Origin: Gallionella sp.
GTDB taxonomy: Bacteria; Pseudomonadota; Gammaproteobacteria; Burkholderiales; Gallionellaceae
Length of the DNA: 13,690 nucleotides
Assembly (NCBI GenBank): GCA_030690245.1
Contig: JAUYGW010000013.1
Span: 1 to 13,690 of the forward strand
Direction: 5' to 3'
Part shown: piece after piece, positions 7,836 to 13,690 of the stretch
Numbering within the stretch: the first letter of the stretch is position 1
Layout: every line of letters starts with the position of its first letter
Position numbers and translations under genes: made by a program
Notes under the pieces: generated by a model
What the model was told of the DNA's origin: nothing
Databases searched by the model: none
What the model saw: the letters and a program-made list of their open reading frames with translations, nothing else

Positions 7836-8663
7836 TTATTTTTTAAACCAATGGTGCAACTTTTCCAGCCAGCCACGCGGCGCGGCAAATTCGCCGTTCA
7901 CCTTTACCAGCATCACCGAAACGTTATCGCGGCCGCCGTTATCATTCGCCATCTGGATCAATTGCTCCGCCGCCAGCGGCAGATTGCCCTGCATCGCATA
8001 CAGCATCGACTGGATATCCTCGTCTTCCACCATGTCGTTCAGGCCGTCCGAACACAACAGGTAAATGTCCCCGACCCGCGCATCATGCACATGAATTTCC
8101 GGCACCACTTCGGCATCAATCCCGACTGCGCGCGTGACCAAATTCTTGTTCTTGGACACGCGTGCATCCTCGACACTAATCATCCCGCCGTCGATCTGCT
8201 CCTGCAACAGGGAATGATCGCGGGTAATCGTCTCCAGCACCTCGCCGCGCAGCCGGTACATGCGCGAATCGCCCACATGGCCGACCACCACGCGGTTGTC
8301 ATAAAACAGTCCGGCAACGATGGTCGTGCCCATCCCCGCATATTGCGGCTGGCTCTGTGCGGCATGGAAAATCGAAGCGTTCGCGCGCTGAATATTGTCG
8401 CGCAGCAGCACCACCCCCAACTCCTCGCCGCTTGCCGCATCGCGGTCCGTCGGGCTCGCATCCTGCAGGTGTTGGCAGACTTCCGTCGCGACCACTGACA
8501 CGGCAATGCCGCTCGCCACTTCACCGGCATTATAGCCACCCATCCCATCCGCCAGCACGACCAGGCCGCAAGCCAATTCCTGCGCAACGCTGTCCTCGTT
8601 GTGCGAGCGCACCATCCCCGGGTTGGTTTGACTGACTATTTCAAGCGCGTCTTCTATTTTCAT
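7836..8663 (-). CDS. PP2C-family Ser/Thr protein phosphatase
   Basis: 275 residues, the usual size of a stand-alone bacterial PP2C (Stp1/PrpC/PppA type). Motifs in order: RSHNED (19-24), ADGMGG (38-43, metal ligand D39), GMGTT (110-114), GDSR (131-134), RDHS (148-151), CSDGL (204-208, metal ligand D206) and GGRDNVSV (243-250, D246). All metal-binding Asp residues are intact, so an active Mn/Mg-dependent phosphatase is predicted. It is the natural antagonist of the kinase encoded three bases upstream. Its AGGAG ribosome site lies in the last kinase codons, which suggests translational coupling and balanced kinase/phosphatase amounts. No signal peptide or membrane helix is seen. Confidence 0.95.
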   Translation of the reverse strand: MKIEDALEIVSQTNPGMVRSHNEDSVAQELACGLVVLADGMGGYNAGEVASGIAVSVVATEVCQHLQDASPTDRDAASGEELGVVLLRDNIQRANASIFHAAQSQPQYAGMGTTIVAGLFYDNRVVVGHVGDSRMYRLRGEVLETITRDHSLLQEQIDGGMISVEDARVSKNKNLVTRAVGIDAEVVPEIHVHDARVGDIYLLCSDGLNDMVEDEDIQSMLYAMQGNLPLAAEQLIQMANDNGGRDNVSVMLVKVNGEFAAPRGWLEKLHHWFKK

Positions 8664-8666
8664 AGT

Positions 8667-11300
8667 TCACTCCTGCAGGCCGGCTGCGCATTGGCGCAAT
8701 GCTTCGGCCATCTCCGCACCATTGGCATAACGGTCTTCGTTCTGTTTGGCCAACGACTTGTTGACGATTGCCACCAGGCACGGCGGCAAATCCGCTCGAA
8801 TGCTCAAAATATCGGTGTGGGGTTCGTTGGCGATCCGGTACATCAGCTGCGCCATCGAATCTCCTTGAAATGGGAGCTTACCACAAGCCAGTTGGTACAA
8901 ACTCACCCCCAGCGAGAACAGATCGGAGCCACCCTGGATTTTTTTGCCGGCCAACTGTTCCGGCGACATATACGATGGCGTGCCCAGCACCATGCCGGTT
9001 TTGGTCTTGCTCGAATCGGTGATGCGCGCGATGCCGAAATCCGTCACTTTGGGCGTATCCGTGTCGGGGTCGTACATGATGTTGGCGGGCTTGATGTCGC
9101 GGTGCACCACGTTCTGTTTGTGCGCGTAATCCAGCGCGTCGGCGACGCGGGCGACGATACTCATCACCTTGGGCAACGGCAGCAAATTATCCGGTTTGGT
9201 AAACGGCACCAGATCCTTGCCTTTGAGGAATTCCATCGCGATGTAGGCAAGGTCGTGCTCTTCGCCCGCATCGTAAATCGACACGATGTTCGGATGGTTC
9301 AGGCGTCCCGCCGTCTCGGCCTCGCGGAAGAAGCGGTCCTTCACATCCTGCAATTCGTCGGCTTCAAACTCCTGCGCCAACGCCATGGTCTTGATCGCCA
9401 CCACGCGGCCGATCTTGGGGTCTTTGCCGTAATACACCACCCCCATCGCCCCCTTGCCGAGCTCCTTCTCGATCTCATAGCGGCCCAGCATCGGCTTGGA
9501 CACGCCCGCCTTGCCCAGCACCATGGTGCTGGCGTTGCTCTTGCCGGAAGAGCCTCCAAGTATCACCGTTTCCGACATCGCCTTGGACTGCGTCAGGCGC
9601 GCTTCCAGATCGCGGAACTTGGGGTTGTACTCGGCCATGTATTTGAACACCGACTCGGCCTTGTTGAACTGGCGCTTGCGCTCGAAATCCAGACCGAGGT
9701 TGTAGAGCACCTCCATCAGGCTATCGTCGCGCCGCACCTTGCGGAACTTGTCGAAGGCGATGTCCAATTGCCCTTGCCCCTGGAAAGCCAGGCCGAGCAT
9801 GCGGTTGCTTTCGGCGGATTCGGCATCGGACTTCTGCTTGCCCTTTTCGGTCAGCAGGTGGCGCTTGGTCGTCAGCAAGGCGTGGCCCACCAGCAGCAGC
9901 GCGGCGGGCAGCATCAGCTGCAGCCACAGCGCCTGCGTCGTCATCAGCACGAAATGCGTCGCCAGCAACGCCACGAGCAGCGTGCCGGTCACCAGCGCAC
10001 CAATCGCCGCGTTCAGGCGCGGCAGCAGCAGGATCAAATACAGCGCGACCAGCAGAAACACGCCGATTTCAGCCATCGTTCCCCAGCCCGGCGCAACGAA
10101 ATAATCCCCCTTGAGGATGCTGGACACGGAATGTGCCAGAATCAGTGCGGGAGCCATGCCCGAAGATATCGGCGTCACTTGCAGCGTACCCACGCCGGCG
10201 GCCGTCGCGCCGATCAGCACAATCTTGTCGCGGTATTTGTCTGCCGGGATCTTGCCGGTGTACACGTCGTAGAAGGAATCCACCGGAAAGGCCGGCCGCC
10301 CGTCCCGGTTCTTGTAAAAATAAGTGTGCATCTGCAAGGCCGGGTCGGTGGCGATCTTCTGGTTGCCCAACTGCACGCCCTCGCCCAGATTGACGTGGAT
10401 GTCCCTGGGTTCGAGATTGAGGCTTTTGGCTGCCAGCATCAGCGACAACGACGGATAGTATTGATCGTAATAACCCACCACCAGCGGCTCGGTGCGCACC
10501 GCGCCATCCACGTCCGGAAAACTGTTCAGGTGGCCGATGGCCAATGCCTTGCCGCCCAGCGCCGGGATCGGCGCCAGCACGCTGCGCGAAGGCAACGGCT
10601 GCGCGCCGGAGCCGCCGGCATCATTCACGTTGTCGAGATTGTTGCGCAGCACATAGTCGGGCAACTCCTGATTGGGCTTGCCTTGCGGCTCGCCCAATTC
10701 GAAGAACATCGCCAGCAACACATCGTTGGCCTTGGCCATGCTTGCGCTGAGCTTCTTGTCGTTATCGAGGTTCTTTGCCGCCTCCAGCAGCAACGCGTCG
10801 AGCTGGGACAATTCCGCCGGGCCGGCGGGAGCGACCATACTTGCCGGGCTCACCATGCTTGCCGGAACTGCCATGGCGGCCAGGCTTTCCGGGATGGCGT
10901 TTTCCGGATTGACAATTTCAGGCCCGGCGCCTTCCAGCAGGGAAGACTTGCCGAGCAGATCGGCAATCTTGTGGATATAGTCCAACCCGGCATCGACCTG
11001 CGGCTCGAAGAAAAAGGCGGTATGGCCGATCACCTTGGCGTGGCCGGCAGCCAGAATATCGATCATCTGGGCGTGAATCTCGCGCGGCCATGGCCACCGC
11101 CCAAGATTGGCGATACTCTGCTCGTCTATCGCGAGCACCGCGATCTTGTCGCTCGGCGTGCGCGACGAGGCCTGCACCCCCAAGTCATAAGCCTTGCGCT
11201 CCAGACTCTGCACCAGATCGCTGTTCGCGCCAAACATGAACACCAATGCGACCAGCAAACCGACGAACCAGTCTTTTTTCCAGAACGACCACTTATTCAT
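8667..11300 (-). CDS. CHASE2-domain transmembrane Ser/Thr protein kinase
   Basis: 877 residues from the chosen ATG; a GTG two codons earlier (11306) is possible but would overlap the ribosome site. A signal anchor (about 11-25) is followed by a periplasmic CHASE2 domain (about 28-400; KIAVLAIDEQS, WPWPRE, KIVLIGATAAG). That domain is interrupted by a Pro/Ala/Met-rich insert (about 100-235). Three membrane helices (about 410-475), a TPR-like helical region (about 500-570) and a Hanks-type kinase domain (about 608-870) complete it. Kinase motifs are intact: glycine loop GKGAMG (615-620), VAIK lysine K637, HRDIKPAN (733-740), DFG (754-756) and SPE (779-781). The activation segment SSKTKTGMVLGTPSYM is rich in Ser/Thr. 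Unlike PASTA kinases, the catalytic domain is C-terminal, so the sensor precedes it. It is first of the six signalling genes and may feed phosphate to the FHA protein. Confidence 0.95.
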   Translation of the reverse strand: MNKWSFWKKDWFVGLLVALVFMFGANSDLVQSLERKAYDLGVQASSRTPSDKIAVLAIDEQSIANLGRWPWPREIHAQMIDILAAGHAKVIGHTAFFFEPQVDAGLDYIHKIADLLGKSSLLEGAGPEIVNPENAIPESLAAMAVPASMVSPASMVAPAGPAELSQLDALLLEAAKNLDNDKKLSASMAKANDVLLAMFFELGEPQGKPNQELPDYVLRNNLDNVNDAGGSGAQPLPSRSVLAPIPALGGKALAIGHLNSFPDVDGAVRTEPLVVGYYDQYYPSLSLMLAAKSLNLEPRDIHVNLGEGVQLGNQKIATDPALQMHTYFYKNRDGRPAFPVDSFYDVYTGKIPADKYRDKIVLIGATAAGVGTLQVTPISSGMAPALILAHSVSSILKGDYFVAPGWGTMAEIGVFLLVALYLILLLPRLNAAIGALVTGTLLVALLATHFVLMTTQALWLQLMLPAALLLVGHALLTTKRHLLTEKGKQKSDAESAESNRMLGLAFQGQGQLDIAFDKFRKVRRDDSLMEVLYNLGLDFERKRQFNKAESVFKYMAEYNPKFRDLEARLTQSKAMSETVILGGSSGKSNASTMVLGKAGVSKPMLGRYEIEKELGKGAMGVVYYGKDPKIGRVVAIKTMALAQEFEADELQDVKDRFFREAETAGRLNHPNIVSIYDAGEEHDLAYIAMEFLKGKDLVPFTKPDNLLPLPKVMSIVARVADALDYAHKQNVVHRDIKPANIMYDPDTDTPKVTDFGIARITDSSKTKTGMVLGTPSYMSPEQLAGKKIQGGSDLFSLGVSLYQLACGKLPFQGDSMAQLMYRIANEPHTDILSIRADLPPCLVAIVNKSLAKQNEDRYANGAEMAEALRQCAAGLQE
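8670..8674 (-). promoter_or_regulatory. Ribosome binding site of the PP2C gene inside the kinase 3' end
   Basis: Minus-strand AGGAG spans the last two sense codons of the kinase (CAG GAG), just before its TGA. It lies six bases before the phosphatase ATG (8663). The arrangement points to translational coupling. Confidence 0.75.
10834..10869. repeat. In-frame 18-bp tandem repeat in the kinase CHASE2 insert
   Basis: Two near-identical 18-bp units (10834-10851 and 10852-10869), with a partial third, encode PASMVSPASMVAPAG in the insert of the periplasmic domain. The unit is a multiple of three, so copy-number changes would only alter linker length. Confidence 0.8.
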
Positions 11301-11418
11301 TGCCACCCCCGATGCTTATCGCCAAGCAGACCACATTGAAAATTTAAGGTATTTCTTAATGACAGACCGCAAGCCTTTTGATTTATAGCGGATTTAATAA
11401 AGCCCTGGAGGACTCCTT
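11301..11418. other. Upstream region of the kinase-led gene cluster
   Basis: 118 bp between the universal stress gene and the kinase, AT-rich at about 11330-11400. On the minus strand a TATAAA (11382-11387) resembles a -10 box but has no good -35 at the proper distance. A TTGCGG further on has poor spacing to any -10. I cannot assign a promoter, and transcription could also continue from the stress-protein gene, since I see no terminator. Confidence 0.35.
11306..11310 (-). promoter_or_regulatory. G-rich ribosome binding site deciding the kinase start
   Basis: Minus-strand GGGGG ends five bases before ATG 11300, a good Shine-Dalgarno distance. The alternative GTG start at 11306 would begin inside this run, so ATG 11300 is preferred. 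Confidence 0.55.
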
Positions 11419-11844
11419 TTATTTGATCAGCAATACCGGGCAGCCTGCCAGATGCAGCACCTTGTTCACTACCGATCCCAGCAGCAATGCCTGCAAGCCG
11501 CCCTGTCCCTGCCGGCCCATCACGATCTGGTCGACGCCCTGCTCCGTGGCATATTGTACGATCGCTTCCGCCGGCGTGCCGACGCTGATGTGGTATTGGT
11601 AGGGCAAGGCAGCAGCGTCCAACGCGGCGCGCGCCGGCTGCAATGCCGCCATACCCTGCTCGCGGTAATAGTCGTCGATGGTCTGCTGATTGATGAACAG
11701 CTTGACGTTGCCGGCCGCCACATTCCACTGTACGTTCAGCAACAGCAGTTGCGGCTGCTCCTTCAGCGCGGCGATATTTTTGATCACGTGTTCAACCGCA
11801 CGCTGCGCGTTGGCCGAGCCATCCACCGGAATCAGTATCTTCAT
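11419..11844 (-). CDS. Universal stress protein (UspA family)
   Basis: 141 residues, a single Usp domain of usual length. It begins MKILIPVDGS with the conserved Asp (D8). It ends with the ATP-binding motif G110-x2-G113-x9-G123-S124 (GRQGQGG... LLGSV), then VNKVLHLAGCPVLLIK. This motif marks the ATP-binding (MJ0577-like) subclass rather than the non-binding UspA subclass. These cytoplasmic proteins aid survival under stress by poorly defined means. The ribosome site AAGGGGA lies about seven bases before the ATG. It is on the same strand as the kinase, 118 bp upstream, so a shared transcript is possible. The repeat element at 11884-12011 lies directly upstream. Confidence 0.94.
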   Translation of the reverse strand: MKILIPVDGSANAQRAVEHVIKNIAALKEQPQLLLLNVQWNVAAGNVKLFINQQTIDDYYREQGMAALQPARAALDAAALPYQYHISVGTPAEAIVQYATEQGVDQIVMGRQGQGGLQALLLGSVVNKVLHLAGCPVLLIK

Positions 11845-11883
11845 CGTTTTTCCCCTTGCGACTTATTTCATAAAAATTACTTC

Positions 11884-12011
11884 ACCACGAAGGGCACGAA
11901 GATCACGAAGGATTTTCATAAGGCGACATAACAATGAACGATCGCCAGCAAGGCAACTCCCTATCTGAACCATGCCTTGCCTTTCTTCGCGGCCTTCGTG
12001 TTCTTCGTGGT
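11884..12011. repeat. Structured inverted-repeat element, copy 1 (128 bp)
   Basis: The left arm has three 9-bp units, ACCACGAAG, GGCACGAAG, ATCACGAAG (11884-11910). The right arm has CTTCGCGGC, CTTCGTGTT, CTTCGTGGT (11985-12011). The outermost units pair perfectly, the middle ones at 7 of 9, the inner ones less well. Between the arms are two hairpins: GGCGA 11922-11926 with TCGCC 11942-11946, and GCAAGGCA 11948-11955 with TGCCTTGC 11973-11980. The sequence TGAACG (11935-11940) lies in the first loop. The element starts 12 bp after the terC stop codon (on the minus strand) and lies upstream of the stress-protein gene. A matching element lies at 13024-13153. Confidence 0.85.
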
Positions 12012-12023
12012 TCACGCCTTGTT

Positions 12024-12785
12024 TCAAGGTTTATTGTGCGAGTTGGGCGGCTTGCCGCCCATCCGTGCCGGAACCGTTTCGTCCACCAGATCGACCACTG
12101 GCGCAAAAACCGCCTTGCGCAGCGCCAGCCATTTGCCGATCACCAGCACCAGCAACGCGCAGAACGCCGGTACCAGCCAGTGCAGATAGTGGCGCGTTTC
12201 GACGATCGTTGCGAACAGCGCCTCGCTGACCAGCATCTCGCCGGCCACATAACCGAGCAGCGCGCCGCCCGCGTAGATGATAAAGGGGTAGCGGTCGATC
12301 AGCTTCAGCACCAACTGGCTGCTCCACGCAATCATCGGAATGCTGATCAACAGACCGAACACCAGCAACGACACATTGCCCTTGGCCGCCGCGGCCACGC
12401 CGAGCACGTTGTCCAGGCTCATCACGAAGTCGGCGATGATGATGGTCTTGATCGCGCCGAACAGCCGCGTATCGGCCTTGATACTGCTCGCATCATGTTC
12501 CTCTTCGGGCAGGATCAGCTTGACGCCGACCCACAGCAGCAGCAGCGCGCCGACCAGTTTCAGATAGGGCAGCGCGAGCAGGCTGACCGCGAAGAAGGTC
12601 AGCACGATGCGCAGGCCGATCGCACCGCCGACACCGAACAGGATGCCCTTCCTGCGCTGGTGCGGCGGCAGGTTGCGGCACGCCAGCGCGATCACCACCG
12701 CGTTGTCGCCGCTCAGCAACAGGTCGATCATGATGATCTTGAGCACATCCGCCCAGAACTGGGGGGTAGAAAACATTTCCAGCAT
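12024..12785 (-). CDS. TerC-family integral membrane protein
   Basis: 253 residues with about seven predicted membrane helices. The two family signatures are present: DLLLSGDNAVVIAL (21-34) and DFVMSLDNVLGVAA (119-132), whose acidic residues are thought to bind metal inside the membrane. A polar cytoplasmic or periplasmic loop (about 93-110) and a hydrophilic C-terminal tail (about 225-253) are also seen. Relatives include YjbE/YceF-like and Alx proteins, implicated in manganese export or metallation of exported proteins, and TerC of tellurite-resistance loci. No other ter gene is near, so a Mn-related role is likelier than tellurite resistance. The start is ATG 12785 with AAGG seven bases upstream; a second Met three codons on is possible. 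Structured repeat elements flank the gene. Confidence 0.92.
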   Translation of the reverse strand: MLEMFSTPQFWADVLKIIMIDLLLSGDNAVVIALACRNLPPHQRRKGILFGVGGAIGLRIVLTFFAVSLLALPYLKLVGALLLLWVGVKLILPEEEHDASSIKADTRLFGAIKTIIIADFVMSLDNVLGVAAAAKGNVSLLVFGLLISIPMIAWSSQLVLKLIDRYPFIIYAGGALLGYVAGEMLVSEALFATIVETRHYLHWLVPAFCALLVLVIGKWLALRKAVFAPVVDLVDETVPARMGGKPPNSHNKP

Positions 12786-13023
12786 TGCCTAGCCTTTCAG
12801 AATCAAAATCTTTTGTATCACGCACCCCATCGCCGCCGGCTTGTCATCCGCGATTTTCACAACCGATAGCCGCTTGAAGCGAGCGCGCGCCACGGCTGGC
12901 GCGCGGACGCAATCTTACCGAATTATCCGCAGCGGCGCGGAAAGATTTGCGCGAGCAGCAACCGCGCTGCGATAAAGCGCACGGCCCGCATCAAGGGTGA
13001 TATAAACCTAAAAAACGCAGCTC
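12786..13023. other. Upstream region of terC
   Basis: 238 bp upstream of terC, before the second repeat element, with no supportable gene. It holds a strong GC hairpin (12884-12905) about 100 bases before the terC start. On the minus strand a GATAAT resembles an extended -10 but lacks a matching -35. I did not find the conserved core of the manganese (yybP-ykoY) riboswitch. Confidence 0.4.
12884..12905. other. Perfect 9-bp GC hairpin in the terC leader
   Basis: CGCGCGCCA pairs base for base with TGGCGCGCG around a four-base loop. No T-tract follows on either strand, so it is not a standard terminator. It may be part of a terC leader structure or only a GC-rich palindrome. Confidence 0.6.
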
Positions 13024-13153
13024 ACCACGAAGAACACAAAGATCACGAAGATTTTTCAATGGGCTATGTGCGACTGAACGCTCACCCATGTGGTGTCTGG
13101 TGTTTTTGTGACAACCAACTGTTTTTCTCCACGCCCTTCGTGTTCTTCGTAGT
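13024..13153. repeat. Structured inverted-repeat element, copy 2 (130 bp)
   Basis: The left arm has units ACCACGAAG, AACACAAAG, ATCACGAAG (13024-13050). The right arm has a degraded unit, then CTTCGTGTT, CTTCGTAGT (about 13127-13153). Inside, ATGGG 13059-13063 pairs with CCCAT 13085-13089, and TGGTGTC 13091-13097 pairs with GACAACCA 13110-13117 with one bulge. TGAACG (13075-13080) lies in the first loop at the same offset (51) as in copy 1. The hairpin centres are also at the same offsets (50 and 80) as in copy 1, although the stem sequences differ. It lies between the divergent terC and yajD genes. Confidence 0.8.
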
Positions 13154-13185
13154 TCAAATGAGGTTTTAAGGATAAACATTGCCAA

Positions 13186-13214
13186 TGGATAGCCGCGGCC
13201 TGTGCTGATATAGT
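13186..13214 (+). promoter_or_regulatory. Predicted sigma70 promoter of yajD
   Basis: TGGATA (13186-13191, 4 of 6 to the -35 consensus) and TATAGT (13209-13214, 5 of 6 to the -10 consensus) are separated by 17 bp. A TGA just before the -10 gives an extended -10 element. The likely start of transcription is about 20 bases before the yajD ATG. Confidence 0.5.
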
Positions 13215-13242
13215 CGCGCCAACTATCAGCCCGCCAACAGCC

Positions 13243-13617
13243 ATGATTAAACATACCACTCCCGATCACGCACGCCTCGACCGCGTCGTCGCCGAAGCAC
13301 GCCAACAACGCGACTCGCGTGAAACCGGCTATCGCGAGCAGGCACTCAAATTATTTCCGTGGATATGCGGGCGATGCGCCCGCGAGTTTTTCGGGGTGCG
13401 CCTGCGTGAGTTGACGGTACATCACAAAGACCACAATCACGACAACAACCCGGCGGATGGCAGCAACTGGGAGCTGCTCTGCCTGTACTGCCACGATAAC
13501 GAGCACTCGCGCGTCCTGGATGAGGCGGTGCGCGGCAGGGGCTCCGAAGCCCAAGCAACGGCAACGCATAACCCCTTCGCCGACCTGCAGGCGCTGCTGA
13601 AGAAAAAATCGGGTTGA
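13243..13617 (+). CDS. yajD: YajD-type HNH nuclease-family protein
   Basis: 124 residues. The central part matches what I recall of Escherichia coli YajD: GYREQALKLFPWICGRCARE, LRELTVHHKDHNHDNNPADG, SNWELLCLYCHDNEHS and the C-terminal NPFADLQALLKKK. The HNH/zinc features are visible: C42 and C45 (CGRC), the HH/DHNH core at about 60-66, N79 (SNWELL), C84/C87 (CLYC) and H88. These suggest a zinc-stabilised beta-beta-alpha-metal nuclease fold; the cellular role of YajD is not known to me. The N-terminal part (1-30) is charged and longer than in E. coli. No clear Shine-Dalgarno precedes ATG 13243. The stop codon TGA lies inside the -35 hexamer of the next gene. Confidence 0.9.
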   Translation: MIKHTTPDHARLDRVVAEARQQRDSRETGYREQALKLFPWICGRCAREFFGVRLRELTVHHKDHNHDNNPADGSNWELLCLYCHDNEHSRVLDEAVRGRGSEAQATATHNPFADLQALLKKKSG

Positions 13618-13642
13618 CACCAGAACGTTCGTTCTCTACCAT
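13614..13642 (+). promoter_or_regulatory. Strong promoter of the gene at the right edge
   Basis: A perfect -35, TTGACA (13614-13619), and TACCAT (13637-13642) are 17 bp apart. The -35 contains the yajD stop codon (13615-13617). The spacer holds the first of two operator half-copies and the second follows the -10 box, so a bound repressor would cover the promoter. Confidence 0.75.
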
Positions 13643-13660
13643 GCAACGAACGTTCGTTCT
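13623..13660. promoter_or_regulatory. Twin TetR-like operator
   Basis: The 13-bp sequence GAACGTTCGTTCT occurs twice, at 13623-13635 and 13648-13660, 25 bp apart. The first lies in an inverted repeat AGAACG-TT-CGTTCT (13622-13635). The second lies in a perfect 14-bp palindrome AACGAACGTTCGTT (13645-13658). Palindromes of this AACGTT type are commonly bound by TetR-family repressors, often controlling their own gene or an efflux operon. Confidence 0.7.
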
Positions 13661-13674
13661 GCACAGGTGTAACC

Positions 13675-13690
13675 ATGACTGATTTCGACC
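13675..13690 (+). CDS. Start of a gene cut by the window edge, operator-controlled
   Basis: ATG 13675 follows AGGTG (13665-13669) at five bases and is preceded by a strong promoter and twin palindromic operator. Only MTDFD can be read. By context it may encode a TetR-family repressor or the first gene of a repressed operon; the family cannot be determined here. Confidence 0.6.

Noticed and set aside
7001..11300. Part of a type VI secretion locus (PpkA-PppA-Fha)
   Set aside because: The triad is similar in kind, but no Tss structural gene is in the window and the neighbours are a cyclase and a GspE/PilB-type ATPase.
8601..11339. Very long plus-strand open frame (about 900 codons) opposite the kinase gene
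   Set aside because: It is the antisense shadow of a GC-rich gene: the sequence is rich in His, Arg, Gln and Gly with no recognisable domain, while the minus strand encodes an intact kinase.
11400..11425. GGAG-GA-CTCC followed by TTTT as a terminator
   Set aside because: The stem is four bases with a two-base loop and the T-run is on the strand opposite to the genes there.
12024..12785. Tellurite resistance locus
   Set aside because: Only a lone TerC-family gene is present, without terA, terB, terD, terE or terZ.
12786..13000. Manganese (yybP-ykoY) riboswitch upstream of terC
   Set aside because: terC-like genes often carry one, but I could not find its conserved core sequences in the leader, only a plain GC hairpin.
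11884..13153. CRISPR-like array from the CACGAAG repeats
   Set aside because: The units are 9 bp, directly abutting, in inverted arms, with no spacers and no cas genes.

Overview
The window looks like a chromosomal stretch of a Gram-negative proteobacterium, most likely a betaproteobacterium of the Nitrosomonadales/Gallionellaceae type. This rests on moderately high GC, the protein families present, a YajD-type HNH protein and the style of the intergenic repeats. The lineage is inference only.

Layout. Positions 2-241 (+) hold the C-terminal part of a RelE/ParE-type toxin cut by the window edge. Six minus-strand genes then fill 266-11300, read from right to left: a CHASE2-Ser/Thr kinase (8667-11300), a PP2C phosphatase (7836-8663), a two-FHA protein (7001-7786), a CHASE2-class III adenylate cyclase (4575-6797), a GAF-GspE/PilB-type ATPase (1975-4368) and a GAF-HD-GYP c-di-GMP phosphodiesterase (266-1942). 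Kinase and phosphatase are translationally coupled, and the other gaps are 32, 49, 203 and 206 bp. Upstream on the same strand lie a universal stress protein (11419-11844) and a TerC-family membrane protein (12024-12785). At the right edge on the plus strand are yajD (13243-13617) and the first codons of a gene with a strong promoter and twin TetR-like operator (start 13675).

How the genes may work together (inference). Two proteins share a periplasmic CHASE2 sensor but have different outputs, protein phosphorylation and cAMP. Two others share similar GAF domains on different effectors, a secretion/pilus-type ATPase and c-di-GMP hydrolysis. The phosphatase and the FHA protein complete a kinase-phosphatase-phosphoreader triad. 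The block reads as a signalling hub that joins Ser/Thr phosphorylation, cAMP and c-di-GMP to a type II secretion/type IV pilus-like motor. No other secretion, pilus or T6SS structural gene is visible.

Non-coding structure. Two elements of almost equal length (11884-12011 and 13024-13153) flank terC. Each has inverted arms made of 9-bp units ending CACGAAG / beginning CTTCGTG. Inside each lie two hairpins centred at the same offsets although their sequences differ, with TGAACG kept at an identical offset. Three further short arrays have 7-bp periodicity but unrelated sequence: one inside the HD-GYP coding region, one in place of its ribosome binding site, and one across the cyclase stop codon.
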